From positions 2,933,894 to 2,997,893 of the forward strand of contig CP076040.1 in the NCBI GenBank assembly GCA_014529675.2: DNA of 64,000 nucleotides, written 5' to 3'. The position numbers and the translations under genes were made by a program. Every line of letters begins with the position of its first letter. The first letter of the stretch is position 1. Source of the DNA: Opitutia bacterium ISCC 52 (lineage in GTDB: Bacteria > Verrucomicrobiota > Verrucomicrobiia > Opitutales > UBA2995). This document shows positions 17,262 through 25,511 of the stretch, in pieces. Below the pieces are notes generated by a model. It saw only the letters and a list, made by a program, of their open reading frames with translations. It was not told the origin of the DNA and made no database searches.

Positions 17262-18851
17262 TTAAAGAGAAACTACGATAGCCGACTTGATGTTCTCGCT
17301 GGAAACAATTTCTTGAAAGGCATCATCGTTGGGAGCCGTATCCAGGTTCACAACGTTCAATGCCAGACCACCCACATGATTTCGACTTAAAGACATGGAT
17401 GCAATATTCACACCGGACTTAGCAAGGGTGGTTCCAAGAACTCCGACAATTCCTGGAACATCTTGATTCTCTACAACCAACATGACTCCTTCTGGAGAAG
17501 CTTCAACGTCACGCCCATTGATGTGAACCATACGAGGATGACCCGCTTTCCCTATTAAAGTGCCTTGGACGGAATATATTTCTCCATCACTGGCTGTTGC
17601 TTCCAAAACAATCAGTTCATTGTAGTCGCTTTCTTCACTCGACTTCACCACCTCGTTCTCAATGCCCAATTGCTTGAGAAGAATGGGAGCATTGACCGAA
17701 TTCACATTATCTCCACTGATGTTGGTCAAGTAGCCTTGGAGAATGCTTCGAGTAAGAGGATCTGCATCAATATCTACGATCTTGCCGAAGTAAGTGATCT
17801 TAAGCTTGTTCACCTGGTCAGGCGTTATCTGCTGGAGAAAGTTGCCAAGGTTGGCACCCAAATTAAGGTAAGGCGACAGAGCATCCAAGGTCTTGCTATC
17901 AACTGAAGGCATGTTGAGTGCATTCTGAATGACTCCACCCGCAACGGCTTTTGCTACGTTTTCAGCGATCTCAATCCCCACACTTTCCTGCGCTTCTTTA
18001 GTAGATGCACCCAAGTGTGGCGTTAGCACTAGATTATGAACCTGTCGCATGGGGTGATCCTCAGCGAGTGGCTCGCTTTCATAAACATCCAGACCAGCGT
18101 ATGCGACCTTGCCAGACTCAATCGCTTCAACGAGGTCGTCCTGATTAATGATTCCACCACGAGCACAATTGACCAACCGGACTCCGTCCTTCATGGTAGC
18201 AATCGACGTTTTATCGATCATATTGCGCGTCGAATCTGTAAGCGGCATGTGAACGGTTATAAAGTCAGCCTCCTTCAAAACATCTTCCAATGTCATGGCC
18301 TCAACTCCCATTTGTTTAGCCCGGCTCTCGACCAGAAACGGATCATAAGCCAGCACACGCATTCCAAATGCTTGAGCACGGGAGGCAACTTCAGCACCGA
18401 TTCGACCCAAGCCAAGAATACCGAGTGTTTTTCTAAACACTTCAGCACCCCCGTAAACTTTGCGGTCCCAACGACCTGCCGTCATTGAGGCATTTGCCTG
18501 GGCGATCTGACGCGTGGTACAAAGCAAGTGGGTAAAAGTCAGCTCAGCGGTCGCGATGGTGTTTCCGCCAGGGGTGTTCATCACCACAACTCCGTTTTCA
18601 GTAGCAGCCTCGATGTCGATATTGTCGACCCCTACCCCGGCGCGGCCGACGGCTTTTAATTGAGGTGCTGCTTCAATTACCTCACGGGTAATCTTAGTAT
18701 CACTTCGCACAATGATTCCGGAAACGTCTTTGACGAGTTCCAGAATTTGCTCTGGTGAAGATCCGTAAGCCTCGATGACTTCGAAATTATTTTGGTTCTT
18801 GAGGAATTCGACGCCACTAGCGGCGATCTTGTCTGCGACGAGTATTTTCAT
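17262..18851 (-). CDS. serA: D-3-phosphoglycerate dehydrogenase
   Basis: First step of serine synthesis, oxidising 3-phosphoglycerate with NAD. The 529-residue long form has the N-terminal substrate domain (IVRSDTKITREVIEAA), the NAD motif LGILGLGRIGAEVASRA, the catalytic HLGASTKEAQ and GRAGVGVDNID. An intervening ASB domain and a C-terminal ACT domain (QDVPGIVGVLGTTLAKSGVN) follow, where serine commonly inhibits. The start is MKILVADKIAASG; the frame extends 11 codons further upstream, but those are not family-like. It is downstream of hisS. Confidence 0.96.
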   Translation of the reverse strand: MKILVADKIAASGVEFLKNQNNFEVIEAYGSSPEQILELVKDVSGIIVRSDTKITREVIEAAPQLKAVGRAGVGVDNIDIEAATENGVVVMNTPGGNTIATAELTFTHLLCTTRQIAQANASMTAGRWDRKVYGGAEVFRKTLGILGLGRIGAEVASRAQAFGMRVLAYDPFLVESRAKQMGVEAMTLEDVLKEADFITVHMPLTDSTRNMIDKTSIATMKDGVRLVNCARGGIINQDDLVEAIESGKVAYAGLDVYESEPLAEDHPMRQVHNLVLTPHLGASTKEAQESVGIEIAENVAKAVAGGVIQNALNMPSVDSKTLDALSPYLNLGANLGNFLQQITPDQVNKLKITYFGKIVDIDADPLTRSILQGYLTNISGDNVNSVNAPILLKQLGIENEVVKSSEESDYNELIVLEATASDGEIYSVQGTLIGKAGHPRMVHINGRDVEASPEGVMLVVENQDVPGIVGVLGTTLAKSGVNIASMSLSRNHVGGLALNVVNLDTAPNDDAFQEIVSSENIKSAIVVSL

Positions 18852-18945
18852 CAGCTGGAATGTCGGAAAAAGCGATGAATACAAGAACCGGATTTTTTAA
18901 TTGCAACGACGAAATCAGGCCTAATTCACCGAGTAGCCTAAAAAA

Positions 18946-20268
18946 TCAGCTTTCGTCCAATTCCCGCAATGCTTCAACCAGTCGATTCAGAGGGATTTCA
19001 ATCTCCTCTCCAGAGGCCAAGTTTTTCAATTTCACCTGCCCCTGAGATACTTCCTCCTCGCCAAAAACGGCAGCCCAACGAGCTCCAGATTCATTGGCGG
19101 ACTTAAATTGCTTACCGAAACCAACCCGTTTGATGGGATAATCAACTGAATACCCAGCCAAGCGCAGGGCCTGAATTTGTTGAAGAGCTGCGGTGAGCAC
19201 CTCATCACCCCCTAAGACAACATAGACGTCTGGCGCTTGAATGTAGGTTGGTAGAAGGCCTTTTTCTTCGAGCAAATCCTTAATCACGACATCACCCATG
19301 GCGAATCCAACCGCCGGCATATCAGGCCCACCCAGTTTTTTAACGAGATGATCGTAACGACCTCCTCCAGCAATTGCCCGGTGTTCTCCTTGGATATCGA
19401 AAGCCTCGAATACAAATCCAGTATAATAAGCTAAACCACGGACAATTCCCAAATCGATGCGAATGAAGGATTTCATGCCCATGCCATCGAGTCGTTGGAT
19501 AAGTGCCTCCCAAGCATCAAGACGCTCAACGACCGCATCGGCCAATTCTCCAGCCGCAACATGGGCTTTGAAAAAAGAATTTAGATCAGCGAGCTCACGA
19601 ATTTGGGTCAAAGTCTCTACTTTTACCAAGAAGTCTTCGGACGCTTCGTTGAAATAAGGCCCCAGCTTCTCCAAGAGAACTTCGCGCGGCATCCGCTCCA
19701 TTTTATCCACCAGACCAAGAACGGCAAACACCGCCTCTTCCTCTAGACCGAGGCTCTGTAGATAAAGGACCCAAAGATGGCGATCGCTGACTCGGATAAC
19801 AAAGTCATCTGAATTGAGCCCCATCACGCAGAGGCTGTGAATGAGAATGGCTATGATTTCCGCATCAGCACCGGCTCCCGCCTCGCCAAAGATATCTGCA
19901 TTAAATTGATAGAATGAACGGAGGCGGCCCTTCTGCTTCCGCTCGTATCGAAAATTTTCTTCGATCGTGAACCACTTGATGGGTCGTTTAAGTGCATTGG
20001 CACGAGCCCCAATCATACGAGCCAAGCTGGGAGTCATCTCGGGACGGAGAGCCACAGCCCGTCCACCTTGATCCTCAAATGCAAAGAGTTGGCTTACAAT
20101 CTCATCGCCCGACTTTTGCTTAAACAAATCGAGCGATTCAAGGATCGGCCCATCATACTCTTTAAAACTAAAAGACTGGGCTGTCTTTCGCCAAATCTGG
20201 AAGAGGTGGTTTCGTAGGGCACAATCTTCAGGATAAAAATCCCGAAAGCCTGGAAGGGTCTTAAACAT
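18946..20268 (-). CDS. hisS: Histidine-tRNA ligase
   Basis: Class II aminoacyl-tRNA synthetase that charges tRNA-His. It begins LPGFRDFYPEDCALRN. Motif 2 is FTIEENFRYERKQKGRLRSFYQFNADIFG, cited here as spanning about residues 99-127. The histidine-binding loop is RGLAYYTGFVFE, and motif 3 lies in GFAMGDVVI after GGGRYDHLVKKLGGP. A C-terminal anticodon-binding domain starts near residue 345. At 440 residues it is of normal length, and it lies 36 nt after the HU-family gene. Confidence 0.95.
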   Translation of the reverse strand: MFKTLPGFRDFYPEDCALRNHLFQIWRKTAQSFSFKEYDGPILESLDLFKQKSGDEIVSQLFAFEDQGGRAVALRPEMTPSLARMIGARANALKRPIKWFTIEENFRYERKQKGRLRSFYQFNADIFGEAGAGADAEIIAILIHSLCVMGLNSDDFVIRVSDRHLWVLYLQSLGLEEEAVFAVLGLVDKMERMPREVLLEKLGPYFNEASEDFLVKVETLTQIRELADLNSFFKAHVAAGELADAVVERLDAWEALIQRLDGMGMKSFIRIDLGIVRGLAYYTGFVFEAFDIQGEHRAIAGGGRYDHLVKKLGGPDMPAVGFAMGDVVIKDLLEEKGLLPTYIQAPDVYVVLGGDEVLTAALQQIQALRLAGYSVDYPIKRVGFGKQFKSANESGARWAAVFGEEEVSQGQVKLKNLASGEEIEIPLNRLVEALRELDES

Positions 20269-20304
20269 CTGAAGTGGCCATGTTAATTCTACGGCCTGAC
20301 CGGG

Positions 20305-20616
20305 TTACGCCAAGTTATCCAGCTCCAGGTCTTTCAGGTTGGCTTTCAATTCTTTTCCGGCTTTGAACTTTACCACTGCACGAGTTGGAATAATTACATC
20401 CTTCTCCGGTTTATTAGGGTTACGTCCAATCCGGGCCTTTCGAACCTGAATTTCAAACACACCAAAATTCCTCAACTCAACATTTTGACCGGAGCTCAAT
20501 GCGTTTGCGATGGCGTCCAAGGTAAGTTGAACAACCTCCTTGACTTCCTTTTGCGGATAATTGGTTTTCTGGTAGATATCCAGAACGATATCTCGCTTAG
20601 TTAAATTGTCTGACAT
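20305..20616 (-). CDS. HU/IHF-family DNA-binding protein
   Basis: A 103-residue nucleoid protein that bends DNA as a dimer. It starts with MSDNLTKRDIVLDIYQKT and carries the IHF/HU core GQNVELRNFGVFEIQ and the beta-arm ARIGRNPNKPEKDVIIPTR, with the conserved proline at the tip (RNPNKP). FKAGKELKANL ends the fold. The N-terminus and the EL.NFG sequence resemble IHF-alpha more than HU, but one gene alone cannot settle this. It is the first gene of the minus-strand run and diverges from the ClpX-like gene over about 100 nt of A+T-rich sequence, probably a shared promoter region. Confidence 0.9.
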   Translation of the reverse strand: MSDNLTKRDIVLDIYQKTNYPQKEVKEVVQLTLDAIANALSSGQNVELRNFGVFEIQVRKARIGRNPNKPEKDVIIPTRAVVKFKAGKELKANLKDLELDNLA

Positions 20617-20719
20617 ACTGTCTGTAGCTCCTTTTAGACTTAATTAAATACATACAAAAAAATCCGAATTTCCTTACGTCAATGGCAAACAAATATTTGC
20701 CTCCGAATTTTCCAAGTAT

Positions 20720-22345
20720 ATGAGTGACAAAGACACAAAAAATCCCTTCGAAGAAATCCAGAAACAACTTCAGGAACTTTTAAAAACCAATAATCCCAAC
20801 GTCACGGTAAACCCTTTCGTTCCGCCGCAGCAAGCGCCACCCACCTCTTCTACGCCAGAAGAGCCGAAGGAATCAGATGAAGTTTTAAAACAGATTCAGG
20901 CGTTTAAAAGGAAGCCGAAGGAAATTCGCGACTATTTGGATCGATTTGTAATTCGTCAGGATGAGGCCAAGAAAGTTCTATCCGTTGCTATTTGCGATCA
21001 CTACAACCACGTACGGCAGTGCATAGAAGATCCTTCCTTGACGAAGAAAGAGTATAACAAGCAGAACATCCTCCTCCTCGGCCCGACCGGTGTCGGTAAA
21101 ACTTACCTGATGCGCAATATCGCCAAACTGATCGGCGTTCCCTTTGTCAAAGCGGATGCGACAAAGTTCAGCGAAACAGGCTATGTGGGCAGCGATGTCG
21201 AGGATTTGGTTCGAGATCTCTACAAACTGTCAGACCAAAATGCAGAGTTAGCACAATATGGTATTATATACATAGATGAGATCGACAAGATAGCCGGCTC
21301 CTCGGAAATGGGAGGCAAAGACGTCTCTGGTCGAGGCGTGCAGATCAATTTGTTAAAGCTCATGGAGGACGCCGATGTAAACTTGGTCAACCCACAGGAC
21401 ATGATGAGCCAGATGCAGGCCATGATGAGCATGGGGCAAGGCGGTAAAAAACAGAAACGTACACTAAGCACCAAAAATATTCTCTTCATCGTTTCCGGTG
21501 CGTTCGACAAATTGGCCGAAAATGTCCGCAAACGTCTCGATCAAGGACAAATTGGTTTCTCATCCCAACGGAATGGCGAAGAGGCCGACGATTCTCACTT
21601 CCTCAAGTTGACCGAGACGCGTGATTTTATGGACTACGGATTCGAACCAGAATTCATTGGTCGACTTCCGGTCCGAGTTGCTTGTGAAGCGCTTTCGAAA
21701 GAAGACTTGGCACAGATTCTAAAAAACTCTGAAGGCAGTATCCTCGATCAATACCATCGAGATTTCAAAGGTTACGACATCGACTTCTCGATCACCGATG
21801 AAGCCATTCTTGCAATCGCTGATCGCGCCTCTAAAGAAAAGACAGGCGCTCGAGGTCTAATGACGGTTTTGGAAAAAACCTTTCGTGAGTTTAAGTTCGA
21901 GCTCTCCTCTACCCTCATTCAAAACTTTGAAGTAACCAGCGATACAGTGGAAAACCCACAGGAAGCGCTAAAGGACATTTTGCTAAACAATCAGGCCGCA
22001 TTGAACGATTTTCTTTTCAAGCGCGTGGCAGAGTTCATATCAGACTTCAAAGAGAAGCACGGTCTCGACTTGGAATTCTCCGAAGATGCCTGCGCCAAGA
22101 TTGTCGAACTTGCCGTCAATGAAGACCGCTCTACGAGCTCCATCTGCGAACAGCTTTTCAAGGACTATGAGCACGGCTTAAAAATTGTCAGCCGAAACTC
22201 AGGGAAGACTCGCTTCCTCATAACAGCCGATGCGGTCGACAATCCCGATGGTGAACTTTCCAAATGGGTCGTTGAAAGCATCAAGGGAAAAGATGCCGTA
22301 GCCGAGGAAAAGCCGGAAGCAGAACCTGAGGAAGAGAAAGCCTAA
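20720..22345 (+). CDS. ClpX-like AAA+ ATPase lacking the zinc-binding domain, with C-terminal extension
   Basis: 541 residues. Walker A is GPTGVGKT (121-128), Walker B IYIDEID (183-189), the pore motif is GYVGSDVED, sensor II is GARGL (376-380), and EPEFIGRLPV is the ClpX/HslU signature. IGF at 278-280 is where ClpX carries its ClpP-binding loop, so ClpP docking is possible. The N-terminus differs from ClpX: no four-cysteine zinc domain, but a Pro/Gln-rich tail. A Met/Gln-rich insert (QDMMSQMQAMMSMGQGG) precedes sensor I. About 130 extra residues follow the usual end, including a helical block and an acidic tail (KPEAEPEEEKA). Substrate choice must differ from classical ClpX. It is followed after 2 nt by menG/ubiE. 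Confidence 0.85.
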   Translation: MSDKDTKNPFEEIQKQLQELLKTNNPNVTVNPFVPPQQAPPTSSTPEEPKESDEVLKQIQAFKRKPKEIRDYLDRFVIRQDEAKKVLSVAICDHYNHVRQCIEDPSLTKKEYNKQNILLLGPTGVGKTYLMRNIAKLIGVPFVKADATKFSETGYVGSDVEDLVRDLYKLSDQNAELAQYGIIYIDEIDKIAGSSEMGGKDVSGRGVQINLLKLMEDADVNLVNPQDMMSQMQAMMSMGQGGKKQKRTLSTKNILFIVSGAFDKLAENVRKRLDQGQIGFSSQRNGEEADDSHFLKLTETRDFMDYGFEPEFIGRLPVRVACEALSKEDLAQILKNSEGSILDQYHRDFKGYDIDFSITDEAILAIADRASKEKTGARGLMTVLEKTFREFKFELSSTLIQNFEVTSDTVENPQEALKDILLNNQAALNDFLFKRVAEFISDFKEKHGLDLEFSEDACAKIVELAVNEDRSTSSICEQLFKDYEHGLKIVSRNSGKTRFLITADAVDNPDGELSKWVVESIKGKDAVAEEKPEAEPEEEKA

Positions 22346-22347
22346 GT

Positions 22348-23046
22348 ATGCCAGAAGCGGAAGCAGTACGCTCCATGTTTGGTGGGATTGCCAAACGCTA
22401 CGATCTAGCTAATCACCTACTGAGTGGCGGTATGGATTACTGGTGGCGACGAGTACTCGTAAAGAAGGTGAAGCAAATGAATCCTTCCGTCGTAGTTGAT
22501 TTAGCAACCGGAAGTGGAGACGTCGCATTCTCACTGAAAAACAAATTGGGCGATCAGGTGAGTGTGTCAGGGCTCGACTTCTGCCAGCCCATGCTCGACG
22601 AAGCAGAAAAAAAGCGTCTAGAACGCACCCCCTCCCCCGACATCAGATTTGGGATCGGCGACATATTAAATCTACCTCTCGCTGATAATTCGGCAGATGC
22701 CATCACGGTCGCATTCGGCGTTCGAAACCTGGAAAATCGAAATCAAGGCCTCAAAGACATCCGCCGTTGCCTGCGTCCAGGCGGCAAACTTTTCATTCTC
22801 GAGTTTTCCCAGCCTTACAATTGGTTTCGCCCTCTCTATTATAGTTACCTGAAATACATACTACCGACAATCGCCGGTTGGGTAACGAAAAAGCCAGAAG
22901 CTTACGATTACTTAGGGAACTCAATAGAAGGCTTCCCCAGTACGCAAAAACTCATCGATGAGTTGGACGTTGCTGGCTTCCAGGACATGAAGGCAACTCG
23001 CATGACTCTCGGGATCGTAGCGATTCACGAAGCGGTAGCTCCTTGA
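22348..23046 (+). CDS. menG: Demethylmenaquinone methyltransferase (UbiE/MenG family)
   Basis: Methylates demethylmenaquinone in the last step of menaquinone synthesis. The family signature FGGIAKRYDLANHLLSGGMDYWWRR opens the protein (residues 11-35); motif I is VVDLATGSGDVA, and ITVAFGVRNLENRNQGLKDI with LRPGGKLFILEFSQP completes it. At 232 residues it is typical. It lies 2 nt after the ClpX-like gene, so the two are cotranscribed. Its 3' end overlaps the convergent gene by 22 nt. ubiE is the alternative symbol; the quinone type of this organism is not shown here, and menaquinone is the inference. Confidence 0.92.
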   Translation: MPEAEAVRSMFGGIAKRYDLANHLLSGGMDYWWRRVLVKKVKQMNPSVVVDLATGSGDVAFSLKNKLGDQVSVSGLDFCQPMLDEAEKKRLERTPSPDIRFGIGDILNLPLADNSADAITVAFGVRNLENRNQGLKDIRRCLRPGGKLFILEFSQPYNWFRPLYYSYLKYILPTIAGWVTKKPEAYDYLGNSIEGFPSTQKLIDELDVAGFQDMKATRMTLGIVAIHEAVAP

Positions 23047-23690
23047 GCTGATTCGGTATTCCAGATAATGCAGTTCAACTCCGTCGCGATAATGGTTGCT
23101 GCGATCAAAGAGCGCTTAAAACCGAAATCCGTTGAACCACCTCGGCGCCTCAGATCCATGTAATCTCCAAATCCTAAAAGCGCATAATTATAGACTTTTA
23201 CAACGAGATTGAGGAGTGCAGCTCCACCGACAAAAGGATCTAAGGCGGATGGCTGAATGACAGCTCTGGGACGATCTTCATTGGCTACACCGTCGTCAGC
23301 CCGCTGGAATACCTGGCCCAAATGGTTATCCCAAACTGTTTTCCCATAAACATTGGAAACAGTCAGACATGGCTGCAAATTAACCAAGCTGGGGACCAGC
23401 AGCCCCAAGTGAAACTGCCAGAAGATCTCGTAGGTCTTTATTCCGGTCTGTTCATCCAATACGAAACCACAGTTACTTTGTAATATGGTCGTACTACTGC
23501 CTCCAGGCAGTATTTTAGATCCATCGGGCATGAGAAACCCAAATTGAATACTATAATCCTGATCTCCTTTGGCGATGGAATCCTGCAAGCTAACCGGCAA
23601 CGATAAGCGAATGCTGAATTGATTATTCTTGGGGTTGTAGATCTGCTCGAGAAGCGTCTGGCCAGACAGAGCACTTGAAAGGCCTCCCAT
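23025..23690 (-). CDS. Hypothetical exported protein; start codon uncertain
   Basis: A 221-residue frame of unknown function. The annotated ATG at 23690 starts at MGGLSSALSGQ, but the frame is open for 26 more codons up to 23768. Those codons encode a convincing signal peptide (CGWFLILSLAMGGLSSALSG after a basic stretch). No ATG, GTG or TTG exists in that extension; the farthest codon that could act as a rare start is ATA at 23768. Either the protein uses a non-standard start or one base has changed. The mature part has LLVPSLVNLQPCLTVSN and a C-terminal hydrophobic ALLNLVVKVYNYALLGFG. It converges on and overlaps menG by 22 nt. Confidence 0.55.
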   Translation of the reverse strand: MGGLSSALSGQTLLEQIYNPKNNQFSIRLSLPVSLQDSIAKGDQDYSIQFGFLMPDGSKILPGGSSTTILQSNCGFVLDEQTGIKTYEIFWQFHLGLLVPSLVNLQPCLTVSNVYGKTVWDNHLGQVFQRADDGVANEDRPRAVIQPSALDPFVGGAALLNLVVKVYNYALLGFGDYMDLRRRGGSTDFGFKRSLIAATIIATELNCIIWNTESAQGATAS

Positions 23691-23768
23691 GGCTAAGCTG
23701 AGGATTAAGAACCATCCACAGACCTGTTTTAGACTGCGAGATGTGTGAGGAGATTGATGGAGGAGTAT

Positions 23769-24037
23769 AGTTTAAAACTGTAGATGTCGCACTTGACCCA
23801 TGTCAATCGGCCCACGTTCTCAGACTCTTTGGAGAGCCAATTTACTATAAACACCTAATAAAATATGCCGGAATACATCCAAATCTGATGGATATCTGCA
23901 TTTTGCTGAGGCGGAGGTTGATTCAAATGGATGATATTTCCCATCCATAAAAATTTCGGGAATGAAAACATGGTCTTGAAACATCTTACATTTTTGCTTT
24001 TCTAAGTTCCCCAGCAAAGCCTGATAATCATTTTTAT
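23769..24037. other. Intergenic, no gene seen
   Basis: The gap between the divergent hypothetical genes. An 83-codon minus-strand frame covers part of it, but it runs into the start of the next gene and shows no family motif, so it was not accepted. The promoters for both flanking genes should lie here. Confidence 0.5.
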
Positions 24038-24757
24038 ATGAAACTGTATTACCTGACTCTTTTCCTTTCACTCATTTTAAGCCCGCTTTTCGCTCAAGTC
24101 GACGAAGCCGAGCTCAACGAGGAAGGATTCAAAACCTCCACCGTTTCAGATTTTCTAAAATCCAAGTATACCTGGGAAGCTCCGAAGAAAGAGGGAGAAG
24201 AATCTGAGAGTGTAGTCGATAATAAGACTCCTTATAAACCCTTGGACCAACGACTGGCCGAACGAAACGAAGAGATAAAAGCACGGCTTCAACCCACCCT
24301 GGATATCGACGACCCCGCAAAGGAGAACTCTCCCGAGGACATTCCTTTGGATGAACTTGGTCTCGATACCGTTGAATTAAGGGAATTCCAGGTCAACGAA
24401 CTCTACTCCCCTTTGATGCGTATGTCGGAGATAAAGGATCTGGACACACTCGATCCTGCATCAGGTGGCGCCTACTTAAGTGATGAGTATTTCTCTAATT
24501 TTGAAAACCGTTGGCTAAACCGCTACCACATCCCACTCATCGGAAAGTCCCAGGAGCAGCTTGCACAGGAACGGTATCGACAGCAGCAGTATGAAAGTTT
24601 CCTTGGTGATGTTTCAACTACCATTAGTGGATTGGAGAGCTTGGACCCAGCTAGGTCCAAGGAGATCAAAACGCTACTGAACGACACCAAGTCGCAGTAC
24701 AACTTCAATCACAAGAACGACGATCTGCGCTTCAACGGTCCCGACGCAAGGTTTTAG
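24038..24757 (+). CDS. Hypothetical secreted protein
   Basis: 239 residues with a clear signal peptide (YYLTLFLSLILSPLFAQ, cleavage after Ala). The mature protein is highly charged and acidic, with many Asp/Glu/Leu (EEGFKTSTVSDFLKSKYTW, DIDDPAKENSPEDIPLDEL), a central VELREFQVNELYSPLMRM and a Gln/Arg-rich helix near 185-200. I recognise no family. VELREFQVN resembles the start of plug-type sequences in outer-membrane receptors of this phylum, but no barrel follows. It probably stays in the periplasm. Confidence 0.6.
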   Translation: MKLYYLTLFLSLILSPLFAQVDEAELNEEGFKTSTVSDFLKSKYTWEAPKKEGEESESVVDNKTPYKPLDQRLAERNEEIKARLQPTLDIDDPAKENSPEDIPLDELGLDTVELREFQVNELYSPLMRMSEIKDLDTLDPASGGAYLSDEYFSNFENRWLNRYHIPLIGKSQEQLAQERYRQQQYESFLGDVSTTISGLESLDPARSKEIKTLLNDTKSQYNFNHKNDDLRFNGPDARF

Positions 24758-24778
24758 GTGTTTGTTGAACGATAATTC

Positions 24779-25505
24779 CTATAAAGAATGCTTTAATGTA
24801 TTAACCATTAGGAAGAGTGACTCCAATGCTCCACCTGATAATGGCGGGACAATAAAACAGCCCATAGTCGCATCATCTTCAAATGGTTGAGCGGAGTAAT
24901 TTAAATTCGTAGCCTCATGGTTGTTGGACCCTCCAAAAGCACTCATTAGAGTGTAATCATTCAATTCTGGAATGTAGGGACAAAAGACAATTTTAAATCC
25001 TTCAACAGGATCGAAACTAACCAAGGACCAGAAATAGTCGTAAGGGTCTTTTGGATCTGTTCCAGCTGCAAATTCTTCCTCATTCGTCATGCCATCTCCA
25101 TCGAAATCGGTATCAGCCTTTTTGTCATCAGCAGACGCAGTAGAAGGAAATGTTCCAGGACTGTTAGCAAAATCCTCATAGTCTTGCTCGTCTACGATAT
25201 GTTCGATGACAGTTACTGAAATACACTGACTGTCCATTCCGACAGGATCACCTGCATCAGATACTTCAACGGTAACTTCATAAACATTGTCCGTATTGGC
25301 GTCAGTAGGTGTCGCAACAACCGGTGCTGTTTTAAAAGTCAAAACACCGGTACTCGCAACGATGTCGAAAAGTGCAGCGTCTGCACCACCATTAATAGCA
25401 AAGGACAAAGTGTCACCTGGAAGGTCCGGATCAGAGGCGGTGACCGTTGTCAATGCAGTTTCGTTCTCTTCAACATTGATTCTTATATCCGTATACTCAA
25501 TGGTT
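24779..25505 (-). pseudogene. C-terminal fragment of a cadherin-repeat secreted protein
   Basis: From about 25505 downward the minus strand encodes one complete cadherin-type repeat (YTDIRINVEENETALTTV, SDPDLPGDTLSFAINGGADA, STGVLTFKTAP, VYEVTVEVSDAG). A calcium-binding type-3 loop (DTDFDGDGMTNEEEFAAGTD) and a C-terminal domain end at 24779. Such repeats occur in long arrays in giant surface proteins, so the upstream part is missing. The frame stays open above 25505, but that stretch is the antisense of the aldo/keto reductase and is not cadherin-like. The break coincides with the reductase start, so a deletion or insertion joined the two. Confidence 0.75.
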
Positions 25506-25511
25506 GATGGT

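Noticed and set aside
23820-24071. 83-codon minus-strand frame
   Set aside because: It overlaps the start of the exported protein at 24038 and has no family features.
25287-25499. Longer N-terminus of the aldo/keto reductase
   Set aside because: It is antisense to the cadherin repeat and lacks family sequence; the Tat signal starts after 25500.
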